DNA from: Nocardia ninae NBRC 108245
Lineage (GTDB): Bacteria > Actinomycetota > Actinomycetes > Mycobacteriales > Mycobacteriaceae
Direction: 5' to 3'
NCBI RefSeq assembly: GCF_007990755.1
Contig: NZ_BJXA01000024.1
Location: 1-64,000, forward strand
DNA length: 64,000 bases
The position numbers and the translations under genes were made by a program. The notes beneath the pieces were generated by a model. The model searched no databases, was not told where the DNA came from, and worked only from the letters and a program-made list of their open reading frames with translations. Shown in pieces: positions 45,401-53,907 of the stretch. Numbering within the stretch: the first letter of the stretch is position 1; every line of letters starts with the position of its first letter.

Positions 45401-46983
45401 ACCGACAGCGCGCCGCCGACCACGGCCGCGGCGATCTCACCGAGACCGTGCCCCACCACCGCGTCCGGCCGAATACCCCACGTCGCGAGCAGTTCCGCCA
45501 TCGCCAAGTGGAACGCGAAAATCGCGGGATGGGCGAATGTGCGTGAGCCGTTTCCATTGCTCGCAGCGCCGATGGCGAAGCCGTGCCGTGGCGTCCAGAC
45601 CCGAGGCCCGCCTGCCGTAACGATCGCGTCGGCGACCCTGGTCAACGCGGCCGCGAATGTGCTGTGCCGGGCGGCGAGTGCCCGTCCCATGGCGAGATGT
45701 TGTTCGCCTGTACCGGTGAACAAGAACAACAGTCCGCCCGGCCTTCGAGTCGGGGACGGACCGATCACCGCTCTGCTCGGATCGCCGTCTGCCAGCGCGC
45801 GCAGCCGATGCACCGCATCGTCACGGGCGTCGGCCAGCACACACGCCCGTGTCTGCTCCGGCATCAATCGTGAGGCAGCGGAGGCGATTTCACGCAACGG
45901 CTCGGTACCGGGTTCGAGTCGGTCGGCGAGCCGGAGCGCCTGTGCGCTCAGTTCATCGGCGTCGCGCCCGGTGATGGGGATGAGCACCGGCGGATCGTCG
46001 CTGCGGACCAACGGTGATGTCTCGATGCGGCGCAGTACGTGCGCGGCGTCGGTGTCGAATGCGCTGATGCCCCAGTGGGTTTCGCTCGGTCGCGCAGCGG
46101 TCCAATCGCCAGGCGCGGTGGACACCTGTGGACTGTGCGCACCGGCCGTAGCCGTGCCGGCTCCGTCGTGAACAGACAGTGCTGCCTCGATCAGTCCGAT
46201 CAGGCCTGCGCCGGCCGTACGGTACATGTCGTCGGAGGCCGTCGAGCCGTTCCGGATCTGTTCGGTTGGCGATGAAATGCCCTGTGTAACAACGGAACAC
46301 GATGTCGTAACGAGTTCCGCGTATACCCGATTGCCTTCACGCAACGCGTCGCCGGTGCGCTGCATGATCACCACGGCGCAGGCGGCACGGCGTACATCGC
46401 CATCCAAATCAAGGGAGTCCGGTGAACGGAATCCGTTCTCCGCGAAGTAGTCCGATGCGAGCAGCGGCAGATCGACCCCGCCCACGATGGCGAACGGCAC
46501 CGCCTCGTCGACGAGCAGCCGGACCGCCAAGTCGACGGCTACCAACGACGATCCCGCGCTGTCCACCACCAGGCTCGGCCCGTGTAGCTCCAGCGCGGCG
46601 GACAACCGAGTGGCGACGCCGCTGAGCGCGGTGCCGGCGTGCGGTACGTCGAATCCATCCCGGCCGAGCATCGGGCTGTGGTCGTAGCCGAAGAGCACCG
46701 CGGCCCCCGAACCTCTGGTGCGATAGCCGATACCGGCATCATCGATGGCCTCGACCGCGACCTCCATGGCCATCCGTTGCCGCGGATCCAGCAGCGCCGC
46801 CGCTTGGTCGGCGATGGCGAACCATTCGTTGTCGAACCACGCGGTGTCGTCCGGATATTCGCCGCGCGGCGCGTCCCTTTTCGGACCGGTAGCGTCGCGC
46901 CCCAGCAGCCCCCGGAATTCGTCGCCTTCGGCTCCCGGCACGCGGCAACCGATCCCGATGATGGATACCCAGGGCCCCGTCAT
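42409..46983 (-). CDS. PKS-like multidomain protein with apparently inactive KS-AT-DH-KR
   Basis: 1524 residues from ATG 46983 (MTGPWVSIIGIGCRVPG), overlapping the ACP stop by 4 bases. Domain order: KS-like (1 to about 290), AT (about 400-690), DH (about 760-960), KR (about 1180-1460); no integral ACP. Each lacks key residues. The KS nucleophile motif is DSAGSSL (141-147) without Cys, and the HGTGT and N-x-GH blocks are absent. AT has GHGLGE with Gly513 for Ser. DH keeps His782 (H-x3-G-x4-P), but Ser932 stands at the Asp position. KR keeps the NADPH loop TGGLGAVG, but Ala1393 and Glu1406 replace Ser and Tyr. The 4.6-kb frame has no stop or frameshift, so it is not a decaying pseudogene by ordinary signs. 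Confidence 0.88.
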   Translation of the reverse strand: MTGPWVSIIGIGCRVPGAEGDEFRGLLGRDATGPKRDAPRGEYPDDTAWFDNEWFAIADQAAALLDPRQRMAMEVAVEAIDDAGIGYRTRGSGAAVLFGYDHSPMLGRDGFDVPHAGTALSGVATRLSAALELHGPSLVVDSAGSSLVAVDLAVRLLVDEAVPFAIVGGVDLPLLASDYFAENGFRSPDSLDLDGDVRRAACAVVIMQRTGDALREGNRVYAELVTTSCSVVTQGISSPTEQIRNGSTASDDMYRTAGAGLIGLIEAALSVHDGAGTATAGAHSPQVSTAPGDWTAARPSETHWGISAFDTDAAHVLRRIETSPLVRSDDPPVLIPITGRDADELSAQALRLADRLEPGTEPLREIASAASRLMPEQTRACVLADARDDAVHRLRALADGDPSRAVIGPSPTRRPGGLLFLFTGTGEQHLAMGRALAARHSTFAAALTRVADAIVTAGGPRVWTPRHGFAIGAASNGNGSRTFAHPAIFAFHLAMAELLATWGIRPDAVVGHGLGEIAAAVVGGALSVSDAARVVLRRSAILSESVDSDAVALLLAPSHLVVKLVEPMRAQVAVAAINGPRSVVVSGTPRYIDTLVRRAKRRDLPVLRLTDESAAYPRLATVPAEFIESLADLAPTAPHTPLYSTTRRGELIDTAVLDGKYWAENASRTVDLAAALERAAADGLSTVLELAPHPSLLLAVEEYPQFHGGAHPVATRADEAGAFLTCLARLHLEGRPVDWSAQGPFRTAPRRVWRKRRFPLATDIAAPESTESASVSDDLADHVINGVPTVPATFWLLGLLQLTRTSGAAATMLTDFVLHERLDLAALPAVRYRRHGGSVRAEVTAAAALASARPGGDPTPADIVAWMRVVDANRAGRHRMRVIAPAAFYDALRALRLEYGPRFRALRGIATGPDRAVGVFDAAETRSAATLSGCLHLLGAIAFDEMPTGASPLSIGIDSVWLSAEPNRVVLEAHALLRERTDTGFSGDVIGTDQHGVPCLAMCGVRIRFAESSPSARLSVRPRDTERRVPFRQEMWESHDTDFFGTASCAPDHPIAIRALVIGDSELAIRLSDTLSTTLPTERVAREPDAASTLITALPMSGTGSAHTAVVLVWPSETASSATLSDPIGPGRSATATTCRVLDLLQRVHADDGTGSLTVVLPEPVERTTASGLLSTDTDALAAPQAIAGLVRSLQLESDLPVRLIWIDTDLRNVAPLSRLVARGPSASTRLLDEIRLRAGAFAIRRFSPAQLRPTPTATVDATGTYVVTGGLGAVGAVAVRWLLDAGARDVVVLTRAPRPVPALLDGLEDRIVIVRCDAADRRDLANALNDIRECGSTIRGVVHAAGTATEATFDATTPGQLAEVFSPKLTAASNLIGLTSADPTDFILLFSAATGALGGPGHSAEAAANAAMDSLALAHPGRGVLSIGWGAWTIGPAVPPRQAGIAGFDARSAAALLSDALRFTGAYLLAVDYTPSADTAPMATRLTNLLAPMTASSEHTRTAERHPSDTLGRLVDAHLGEAP

Positions 46984-47219
46984 CGCATCGCGAGATACTC
47001 GACCAGCCGGTCTATGTCGGGGTAGTCGTACATCGCGGTGAGCGAAACCTCCACCCCCATCGCGTCCTCGAGGCGTGCCGTCAACCGCGCCAATTGGGTG
47101 GAGTTCAGGCCGAGATCGGTGAACGGCGCGTCGGTGCAGACGGCGGTCGCATCGACGCCGAGCAGCTCCGCCACGGCCGTGACCGCCGTGGTGGTGAGCG
47201 CCGCACGACTGCGTACCAT
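46980..47219 (-). CDS. Free-standing acyl carrier protein
   Basis: 79 residues from ATG 47219, which has CGGAG five bases before it; ATG 47234 is an alternative. A typical carrier fold with the 4'-phosphopantetheine site in FTDLGLNSTQLARL (Ser after Leu-Asn), preceded by LLGVDATAV and followed by VSLTAMYDYPDIDRL, the helix II-III pattern of PKS-type ACPs. First gene of the ACP, PKS-like, FAAL operon; it is the obvious acceptor for the FAAL product. Its stop overlaps the next start. Confidence 0.9.
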   Translation of the reverse strand: MVRSRAALTTTAVTAVAELLGVDATAVCTDAPFTDLGLNSTQLARLTARLEDAMGVEVSLTAMYDYPDIDRLVEYLAMR

Positions 47220-47373
47220 CGAGCTCCGATCCATCCCGAGACGTACTACCCCCGCAACGGCGGCTCGTCTCGACCGCCCAGGTACCCCCCGCGATTATGC
47301 CGAGATATCGCACTGTGGAGAAGAGTCTCTTGCGCGGCATGCGCCGCGAACACCCATCACCTACCGTGGCGAG

Positions 47374-48333
47374 GTGAGCGAAAACTCCGCACGCCTGGCC
47401 GATGGCCGTCCTGGAACCCTCCGCACGCTGGCCCGCTGCTGCGCCGCGCTGGCCGCGACGCCCGGCCGCCTGCTCCGCCCGCGGCAGCCCGACGCGGCGT
47501 TTCTGGCAAGCCTGGCGGACACGCCCGCCCCGAAGGCCACCGCGACGGTCCGGTTGACCGCGCTGCCGCAGGCGACGATGGCCGCGCCCGCCATCATCGT
47601 CGCCGAGGGGGTGCGCAGCCTGCGCGAGTTGCCGATGTCGATGGGCGCCTTCCTGATCGAGCATCCGCAGGCCAGGTTCCTCGTCGATCCCGCCATCTGC
47701 TCCGACGTGCACGAGCGGGTCCTGCCCGGTCACCCCTTTCCGGTCGGCAAGCTGGTGTCGCCCGACAAGCCGGTCCTCGGCCTGAGCAACGCGCTCGCCG
47801 CCCGCGATCTCGCCCCCACCGACATCGATTTCACCCTGGCCACCCACCTGCACTGGGATCATGTCGCGGGCCTGCTCGAACTACCGGACTCGATCGAACT
47901 CAGGGTCCCCGCGGTGGAATACGACTGGGCGATGCACGGTGCCGAGGCCCCGATCGGCGTCATCCGCGAACCGCTACGCGGCCGAGCCATCGCCCCGGTG
48001 GAACTGGACGGCCCGCCGGTCCTGACCTTCCCGCGCAGCCATGATGTATTCGGCGACGGTGCCGTCATCCTCGTCGACCTGGCCGGGCACACCCCCGGCA
48101 GCATCGGCGTCCTGCTGGCAGTCGAGGACGGCACCCGAGTCCTGCTCGCCGGTGACGCCGTCTGGAACACGCTGCAGATCAGCCTGATCCGCGAAAAGGC
48201 TCCCATGCCCGGCAACCTTTTCGACGCCGACCGCGACGCCGCCTTCCGCACCATCCAGCGCCTGCACGCCCTCCCGGCCGACATCGAGGTCATCGCCAGC
48301 CACGACTACGACGCCGTTCTGGCCCGGGCCTGA
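47374..48333 (+). CDS. Metallo-beta-lactamase-fold hydrolase
   Basis: 319 residues from GTG 47374 (GAGG just upstream; a frame from 47038 overlaps the ACP and is rejected). The zinc motif HLHWDH stands in LATHLHWDHVAGLLEL, followed by GHTPGS, LLAGDAVW and ASHDYDAV supplying the other ligands. This is the lactonase/AttM-like lineage of the fold; it could also be a thioesterase. It is divergent from the ACP operon with 154 bp between starts, so it may share regulation. Confidence 0.87.
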   Translation: MSENSARLADGRPGTLRTLARCCAALAATPGRLLRPRQPDAAFLASLADTPAPKATATVRLTALPQATMAAPAIIVAEGVRSLRELPMSMGAFLIEHPQARFLVDPAICSDVHERVLPGHPFPVGKLVSPDKPVLGLSNALAARDLAPTDIDFTLATHLHWDHVAGLLELPDSIELRVPAVEYDWAMHGAEAPIGVIREPLRGRAIAPVELDGPPVLTFPRSHDVFGDGAVILVDLAGHTPGSIGVLLAVEDGTRVLLAGDAVWNTLQISLIREKAPMPGNLFDADRDAAFRTIQRLHALPADIEVIASHDYDAVLARA

Positions 48334-48407
48334 GCTGGACCTCGCGCCGGGCGTGGATCCGTCGGCAGTGACGCCGGATCTTTGATCGAGGTCCGGCGGC
48401 GCCGACA

Positions 48408-48854
48408 TCAGTTGGCGCGCAGGGCGATGACGAGGCCGTCCTTCGAGCAGCTGGAGGGAGTCGCCGGGTCGGGTTGGGCGTTGCACTGCCAGCCGTCGAC
48501 GGTTTGCGCGTCGGTGTTGCTGATCGTTGTCACGTATTTCGTTGCCACGGTGATCGCTTCGGTGCAGCCGACGCGGCCCGCCGTGCCGCCGACCGCGATG
48601 ACGGTGCGGGTGCCACCGCCCGCGTCGGTGACGGGGCCGCAGTTGACGTCCTCGACGATTTCGGCGGACGGCGTGCTTGGTGCGGTCGAGGACGACGCCG
48701 GGTCGGCGGTGGTCGAGGTCGAGGAGGACGTCGGGACGGCGGTGGTCGAGGTGGCGTGCGCCGAGTGGTCCTGGTCGTTGTTGCCGCAGCCGGTCGAGCA
48801 GACTGCTACCGCGAGGGCGGTCGCGGCGAAAACCGCGAGGTGGGTGGGTTTCAC
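48408..48854 (-). CDS. Putative lipoprotein
   Basis: 148 residues from GTG 48854 with AGGAGC upstream. The signal sequence KPTHLAVFAATALAVAVCSTGCGNN ends in a lipobox-like STGC. A Ser/Thr/Ala-rich linker of about 35 residues follows, then a small domain with four Cys (VNCGPVTD, GRVGCTEAI, WQCNAQP, SSCSKDG). Similar small disulfide-rich lipoproteins are common in Nocardia and Mycobacterium envelopes. Function unknown. Confidence 0.8.
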   Translation of the reverse strand: MKPTHLAVFAATALAVAVCSTGCGNNDQDHSAHATSTTAVPTSSSTSTTADPASSSTAPSTPSAEIVEDVNCGPVTDAGGGTRTVIAVGGTAGRVGCTEAITVATKYVTTISNTDAQTVDGWQCNAQPDPATPSSCSKDGLVIALRAN

Positions 48855-48969
48855 CGAGCTGGCTCCTGATCTAATGGGCGGAGCGGCCGAAGCGGCGATG
48901 GTCCACCAACATTCGACCGTAGCTGTCATGTTGCCGGAATCATTCAAGCACGGTGCTGTGCCGCGAATG

Positions 48970-49575
48970 TCAGTGGTGGCCGGTCAGCTGCAGCGCCTGT
49001 GCCGCGGTCAGCGAACCCGCGGTGACGAGTTCGAGATTAGCCAGCGAAGCCTCGTGTGCTGCCACGTCGGCAGCGGCCGTGCAGTCGGCCAGCACGTGCA
49101 CGGTGAAGCCCAGATCGGTGGCTTGCCTTGCCGTTTGCTCCACCGTCAAATTGGTCGCGACACCTGTGACGAACAAGGTATCGATGCCGTGGCCGGCCAG
49201 CCACTCCGCCAGTGCGCTGCCCGCCAACCCGGACAGCTTCTGGTTGTCGAAGACCTCGGTCGCCTGCGCCGCCATCTCCGGAATGAGCTGACTACCAGGC
49301 GAATCCGGCCGGAACTCGGTCTGCGCCGCGCCTACCGAGCGCATGAACCCGGTATTGCGCACCAACTCCCCCTCACCCACCGGAATGGTGAACCGAGTGA
49401 AGACCACCGGAATCTTGCGCGCGGCAGCGGCGTCGTGAAACTCCACCGCACGCGCGACGACCCCGCTGGCCGCCACCGGCTCCGCGAGCATCGGGCCGAA
49501 AAACCCGTCGGGCTTGATGACATTCACCTGCCAGTGCAGAGCGAGTACGGCCGCGCGGATCCGAGGGTTCGCCAT
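48970..49575 (-). CDS. Isochorismatase-like protein lacking the catalytic Asp and Cys
   Basis: 201 residues with the cysteine-hydrolase fold. The triad should be Asp (end of strand 1), Lys and Cys. Lys113 is present (DNQKLSG), but strand 1 reads AAVLALHWQ with His14 for Asp, and the nucleophile motif reads TGVATNLTVEQTAR with Thr144 for Cys. The rest of the fold is well kept (GFTVHVLADCTAAAD). It is 27 bp downstream of the FadD-type gene on the same strand, so co-transcribed. Likely a non-hydrolytic or altered family member. Confidence 0.82.
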   Translation of the reverse strand: MANPRIRAAVLALHWQVNVIKPDGFFGPMLAEPVAASGVVARAVEFHDAAAARKIPVVFTRFTIPVGEGELVRNTGFMRSVGAAQTEFRPDSPGSQLIPEMAAQATEVFDNQKLSGLAGSALAEWLAGHGIDTLFVTGVATNLTVEQTARQATDLGFTVHVLADCTAAADVAAHEASLANLELVTAGSLTAAQALQLTGHH

Positions 49576-49602
49576 CCCACGACCATACTCAGCTGCCCGG
49601 AA

Positions 49603-51174
49603 TCAGGATGAATAATCTTTGCGCAGTTGGCCTTTCACGACCTTGCCACTGGCATTGCGCGGCAGCTCATCGACCAGCACCAGATCCTTGGGATGCTTGT
49701 AGCGGGCCAGGTTCTCGTTGAGGAACGCGGTCAGCTCGTCCAGGGTGAGCTCGTCCTCAGCGCTGTTGAGGGCGACGACGGCGACCGGCACCTCGCCCCA
49801 CTTCTCGTGCGCCCGGCCGATCACCGCGGCCTCACGGATCTTGGGGTGGGCGAAGAGCACGTTCTCCACCTCGGCGCAGTAGATGTTCTCGCCACCGGAG
49901 ATGATCATGTCCTTCTTGCGGTCCACCACCCAGATGAAGCCCTCCTCGTCCTGGCTGACCAGGTCGCCGGAGTGGAACCAGCCGCCCGCGAACGCCTCCG
50001 CCGTCGCCTCGGGCTTGTTCCAATAGCCCTGCATGAGCGTCGGTCCGCGATAGACGATCTCGCCGACCTCACCGGGTGCGACATCGTTCATCTCGTCGTC
50101 GACGATCCTGGCCTGGATGGTCGGGATGGGCTTGCCGACCGAACCGAGCTTGCGCAGCGCATCTTTGCCCTCCAGTACGCAGGTGATCGGCGACATCTCG
50201 GTTTGACCGAATACCGCCACGTTGAACGCGTTCGGGAAGCACTCGGCCATCGCCTTCAGCACCGTGTCGGAGGCGGGTGCGGCACCCCAGCTGAGCGCGG
50301 TGAGCGCCAGCTTGCGCTCCTTCACCGTCGGCTCGGCACAGATGGCCTGCCACTGCGCCGGCACGCAGAACGCACTGGTCGCTTGCTCCTGCTCGATCGC
50401 GTCGAGGAATTCGGTGGGGTCGAACGCGCCGAGCGGATGCAGCACGGTCTTCGCGCCGAGCAGGAAACACGGTGCGAGACTGCCGAGTCCGGCGATGTGG
50501 AACAGCGGCGAGGTGCAGAAGCCGATCGAGCTCTGCTCCGTCGCGAGCGCCCGAATGACGGTCAGCGCTTGGGAATTCATGTTCGCGTACGACAGGATCG
50601 CACCCTTGGGGCTGCCGGTGGTGCCCGAGGTGTACATGATCAGCGACGGGGTGTCTTCGGGAATGTCGAGCGGGGTGTGCGGCGTACCGCCCTCGGCGAG
50701 CACATCGTCGAAGCCGAGCACGCCGTCCGCGGTCGCCCCGCCGATCACGAAACATGTTTCCAGCGTGGCGGATTGCGCCAGCACGGCGGTGGCCAGCGGT
50801 TGCAGCACGGTGTCGGTGACGATCGCCTTCGCGCCGCTGTCGCTGACGATGTAGGCGACCTCGGGCGGGGTGAGCCGGAAGTTGACCGGGACCGCGATGG
50901 CGCCGAGCGCGTTGATGCCGAACACGGCCTCGATGTATTCGGGGTAGTTCAGCGCGAGGATCAGCACCCGATCGCCGAAGCCGACGCCGCGGCGGGCGAG
51001 CGCGTCGGCGAACTTCAGCGAACGCTCGTGCAACTGCCGCCAGGTGGTGTCCGCACCTCGGAAGCGCAGCGCGACCGCGTCGGGCCGCATCTGCGCGTGC
51101 CCGGCGATCTGGTTGTTCCAGTGGTTGCGCCGCGACTTGAGCGGCTCGTCGAGCGCCTGCGCACCGGTGGTCAT
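49603..51174 (-). CDS. Long-chain fatty-acid-CoA ligase (FadD5-like)
   Basis: 523 residues from ATG 51174 with GAGGAG upstream; an in-frame ATG at 51258 is rejected as lacking a ribosome binding site. Full ANL motif set: LIMYTSGTTGSPKGAILS, FGQTEMSP, WFHSGDLVSQDEEGFIWVVDRKKDMIISGGENI and the terminal PRNASGKVVKG with the catalytic Lys. It activates fatty acids as CoA thioesters. Resemblance to mycobacterial FadD5 is in general sequence only. It heads a two-gene unit with the isochorismatase-like gene. Confidence 0.9.
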   Translation of the reverse strand: MTTGAQALDEPLKSRRNHWNNQIAGHAQMRPDAVALRFRGADTTWRQLHERSLKFADALARRGVGFGDRVLILALNYPEYIEAVFGINALGAIAVPVNFRLTPPEVAYIVSDSGAKAIVTDTVLQPLATAVLAQSATLETCFVIGGATADGVLGFDDVLAEGGTPHTPLDIPEDTPSLIMYTSGTTGSPKGAILSYANMNSQALTVIRALATEQSSIGFCTSPLFHIAGLGSLAPCFLLGAKTVLHPLGAFDPTEFLDAIEQEQATSAFCVPAQWQAICAEPTVKERKLALTALSWGAAPASDTVLKAMAECFPNAFNVAVFGQTEMSPITCVLEGKDALRKLGSVGKPIPTIQARIVDDEMNDVAPGEVGEIVYRGPTLMQGYWNKPEATAEAFAGGWFHSGDLVSQDEEGFIWVVDRKKDMIISGGENIYCAEVENVLFAHPKIREAAVIGRAHEKWGEVPVAVVALNSAEDELTLDELTAFLNENLARYKHPKDLVLVDELPRNASGKVVKGQLRKDYSS

Positions 51175-52487
<1,313 letters not shown>

Positions 52488-52495
52488 AACCCTGC

Positions 52496-53092
52496 TCAGC
52501 CTGATCGGACCCGGCCGGACAGGCCGGGTCCGATCAGTTGCACCAGGCGCCGGTACGCCTCGGTGGGCGAGAGCGGCGGGTCGGCGTCGGCGATCGCGCC
52601 GAGTATCCCGACCACGCCCCAGGACAGGAACGTCACGGTCGCGGCGAACTCGCCCTCGTCCATGTCGAGCTGCTCGGCGAGGCGTTCGGCGAGGATCTCG
52701 GCGACCATCTCGCGCGTCGTCCGCAGCAGCAGTGCACCGCTCTTGCGACCGAGCAGGGCTTGGTACACCTCAGGATTCGCCGCGGCCAGCTGGAACAGTG
52801 TTTGCACGGGGGCCAGCGGTGTCGCGGCGTCCGGGCCTGTGTCGGCGCCGGGTGCGGTCACCGCGGCCCGCAGGTAGTCGGTGCTGCTCAGCAACAGCAG
52901 GTCGTCCTTGTCGCGGAAGTGCGCGTAGAACGTGGACCGTCCGACATCGGCCCGGTGCAGGATGTCGCGCACCGAGATTCGGTCGTAACCGCGCTCCAGC
53001 ATGAGTTCGATCAACGCCCGATGCAGCAGGCTTTTGGTCCGCCGAACCCGGCGATCCGTGCTGCCCGTCAGTCTTTTCACTTCCGACGACAA
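52496..53092 (-). CDS. TetR-family regulator
   Basis: 198 residues if started at TTG 53092, four bases after GGGAGG; the frame is open further upstream, so the start is uncertain. Helix-turn-helix RISVRDILHRADVGRSTFYAHFRDKDDLL near residues 36-64 is of the typical TetR/AcrR kind. A C-terminal all-helix ligand domain follows. It is divergent from the methyltransferase gene, its most likely target, 98 bp away. The 3' end of the gene overlaps a terminator. Confidence 0.85.
   Translation of the reverse strand: MSSEVKRLTGSTDRRVRRTKSLLHRALIELMLERGYDRISVRDILHRADVGRSTFYAHFRDKDDLLLLSSTDYLRAAVTAPGADTGPDAATPLAPVQTLFQLAAANPEVYQALLGRKSGALLLRTTREMVAEILAERLAEQLDMDEGEFAATVTFLSWGVVGILGAIADADPPLSPTEAYRRLVQLIGPGLSGRVRSG
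52501..52535. terminator. Terminator overlapping the 3' end of the TetR gene
   Basis: TGATCGGACCCGGCC, 5-base loop, GGCCGGGTCCGATCA: a perfect 15-bp stem inside the last 14 codons of the TetR gene; it can end both convergent transcripts. Confidence 0.85.
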
Positions 53093-53190
53093 TGTGCCTC
53101 CCGTACAAATGTCGCGAATCCGTCCCGAATGGAACGGTTTCCGTGGTTTTGCCTCTGGTCGAAGTGGCGGCCCCTCCCGACCATGAACAC

Positions 53191-53907
53191 ATGACCAAAA
53201 ACGCACCCCAGTCTTCCATTCGACAGGGCCACCATGACACCGAAACCGGTGTTCTGCTTACCGAGCCGCGGCGTTACCGCATATTCAAGGCTCTATTTCT
53301 ACTCGGTCGAGGTAACCGCCTCAACGCCAGGCTGGTCGTCCTCAGTGGTGCGGCCCCCGGCCATGCGGTAGCCGACATCGGTTGCGGGCCAGGTGATCTC
53401 GTCCGAGCGCTGGCCGCGCGAGTCGGCCCCGACGGTACTGCTGTCGGCATTGATCCGGCCGTGGAAATGATCGAGTTCGCGACCCGGCATTCCCGTGCGG
53501 TGCCGAATTGCCGATTCGAACTCGGTGCCGCACAGACGCTACCGCTGCCCGACGCTTCCTGCGACGTGGTCACCTCGACCTTCGCCATGCACCATATCCC
53601 GGAGGCGCACCGCGCGGCGGCCGTCGCACACATGTTCCGGATACTGCGGCCCGGCGGCACGCTACTGCTGGCCGATACCCATCCGACCGGCCGGGTACTG
53701 CCCGCGGTGGTCCGGGTAATGGCACGCGCCGCCGCGCGCCGCACGCATGACGAGATCGGCTCGGATCACCACTCGGATCCGTTGGCGGCGGTGGATATTC
53801 GCCGCTATCGAGACATGCTGACCACGGCTGGATTCGCCGCCGTGACCTTCCACGCCGTCCAGCCCGCGACGGGAGTCCTGCTGGCCACCAAGCCGGCTGA
53901 GGTCTAG
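53191..53907 (+). CDS. SAM-dependent class I methyltransferase
   Basis: 238 residues from ATG 53191. Motif I VADIGCGPGDLVRAL, acidic Asp in VGIDPAVEM, post-I FELGAAQTLPLPDASCDVVTSTFAMHHI and motif III LRPGGTLLLAD are in the order of UbiE/Methyltransf_11 proteins. The substrate is unknown. The gene is divergent from a TetR regulator, and its last 4 bases overlap the end of the convergent 790-residue membrane protein gene. Confidence 0.9.
   Translation: MTKNAPQSSIRQGHHDTETGVLLTEPRRYRIFKALFLLGRGNRLNARLVVLSGAAPGHAVADIGCGPGDLVRALAARVGPDGTAVGIDPAVEMIEFATRHSRAVPNCRFELGAAQTLPLPDASCDVVTSTFAMHHIPEAHRAAAVAHMFRILRPGGTLLLADTHPTGRVLPAVVRVMARAAARRTHDEIGSDHHSDPLAAVDIRRYRDMLTTAGFAAVTFHAVQPATGVLLATKPAEV

Noticed and set aside
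42409-46983. Calling the PKS-like gene a pseudogene
   Set aside because: No stop or frameshift in 4.6 kb, coupled start and stop overlaps, and specific loss of catalytic residues only.
46984-47862. Upstream extension of the PKS-like frame (293 more codons)
   Set aside because: It overlaps the ACP gene and the divergent metallo-hydrolase; the start at 46983 gives the normal MTGPWVSIIGIGCRVPG start of a KS domain.
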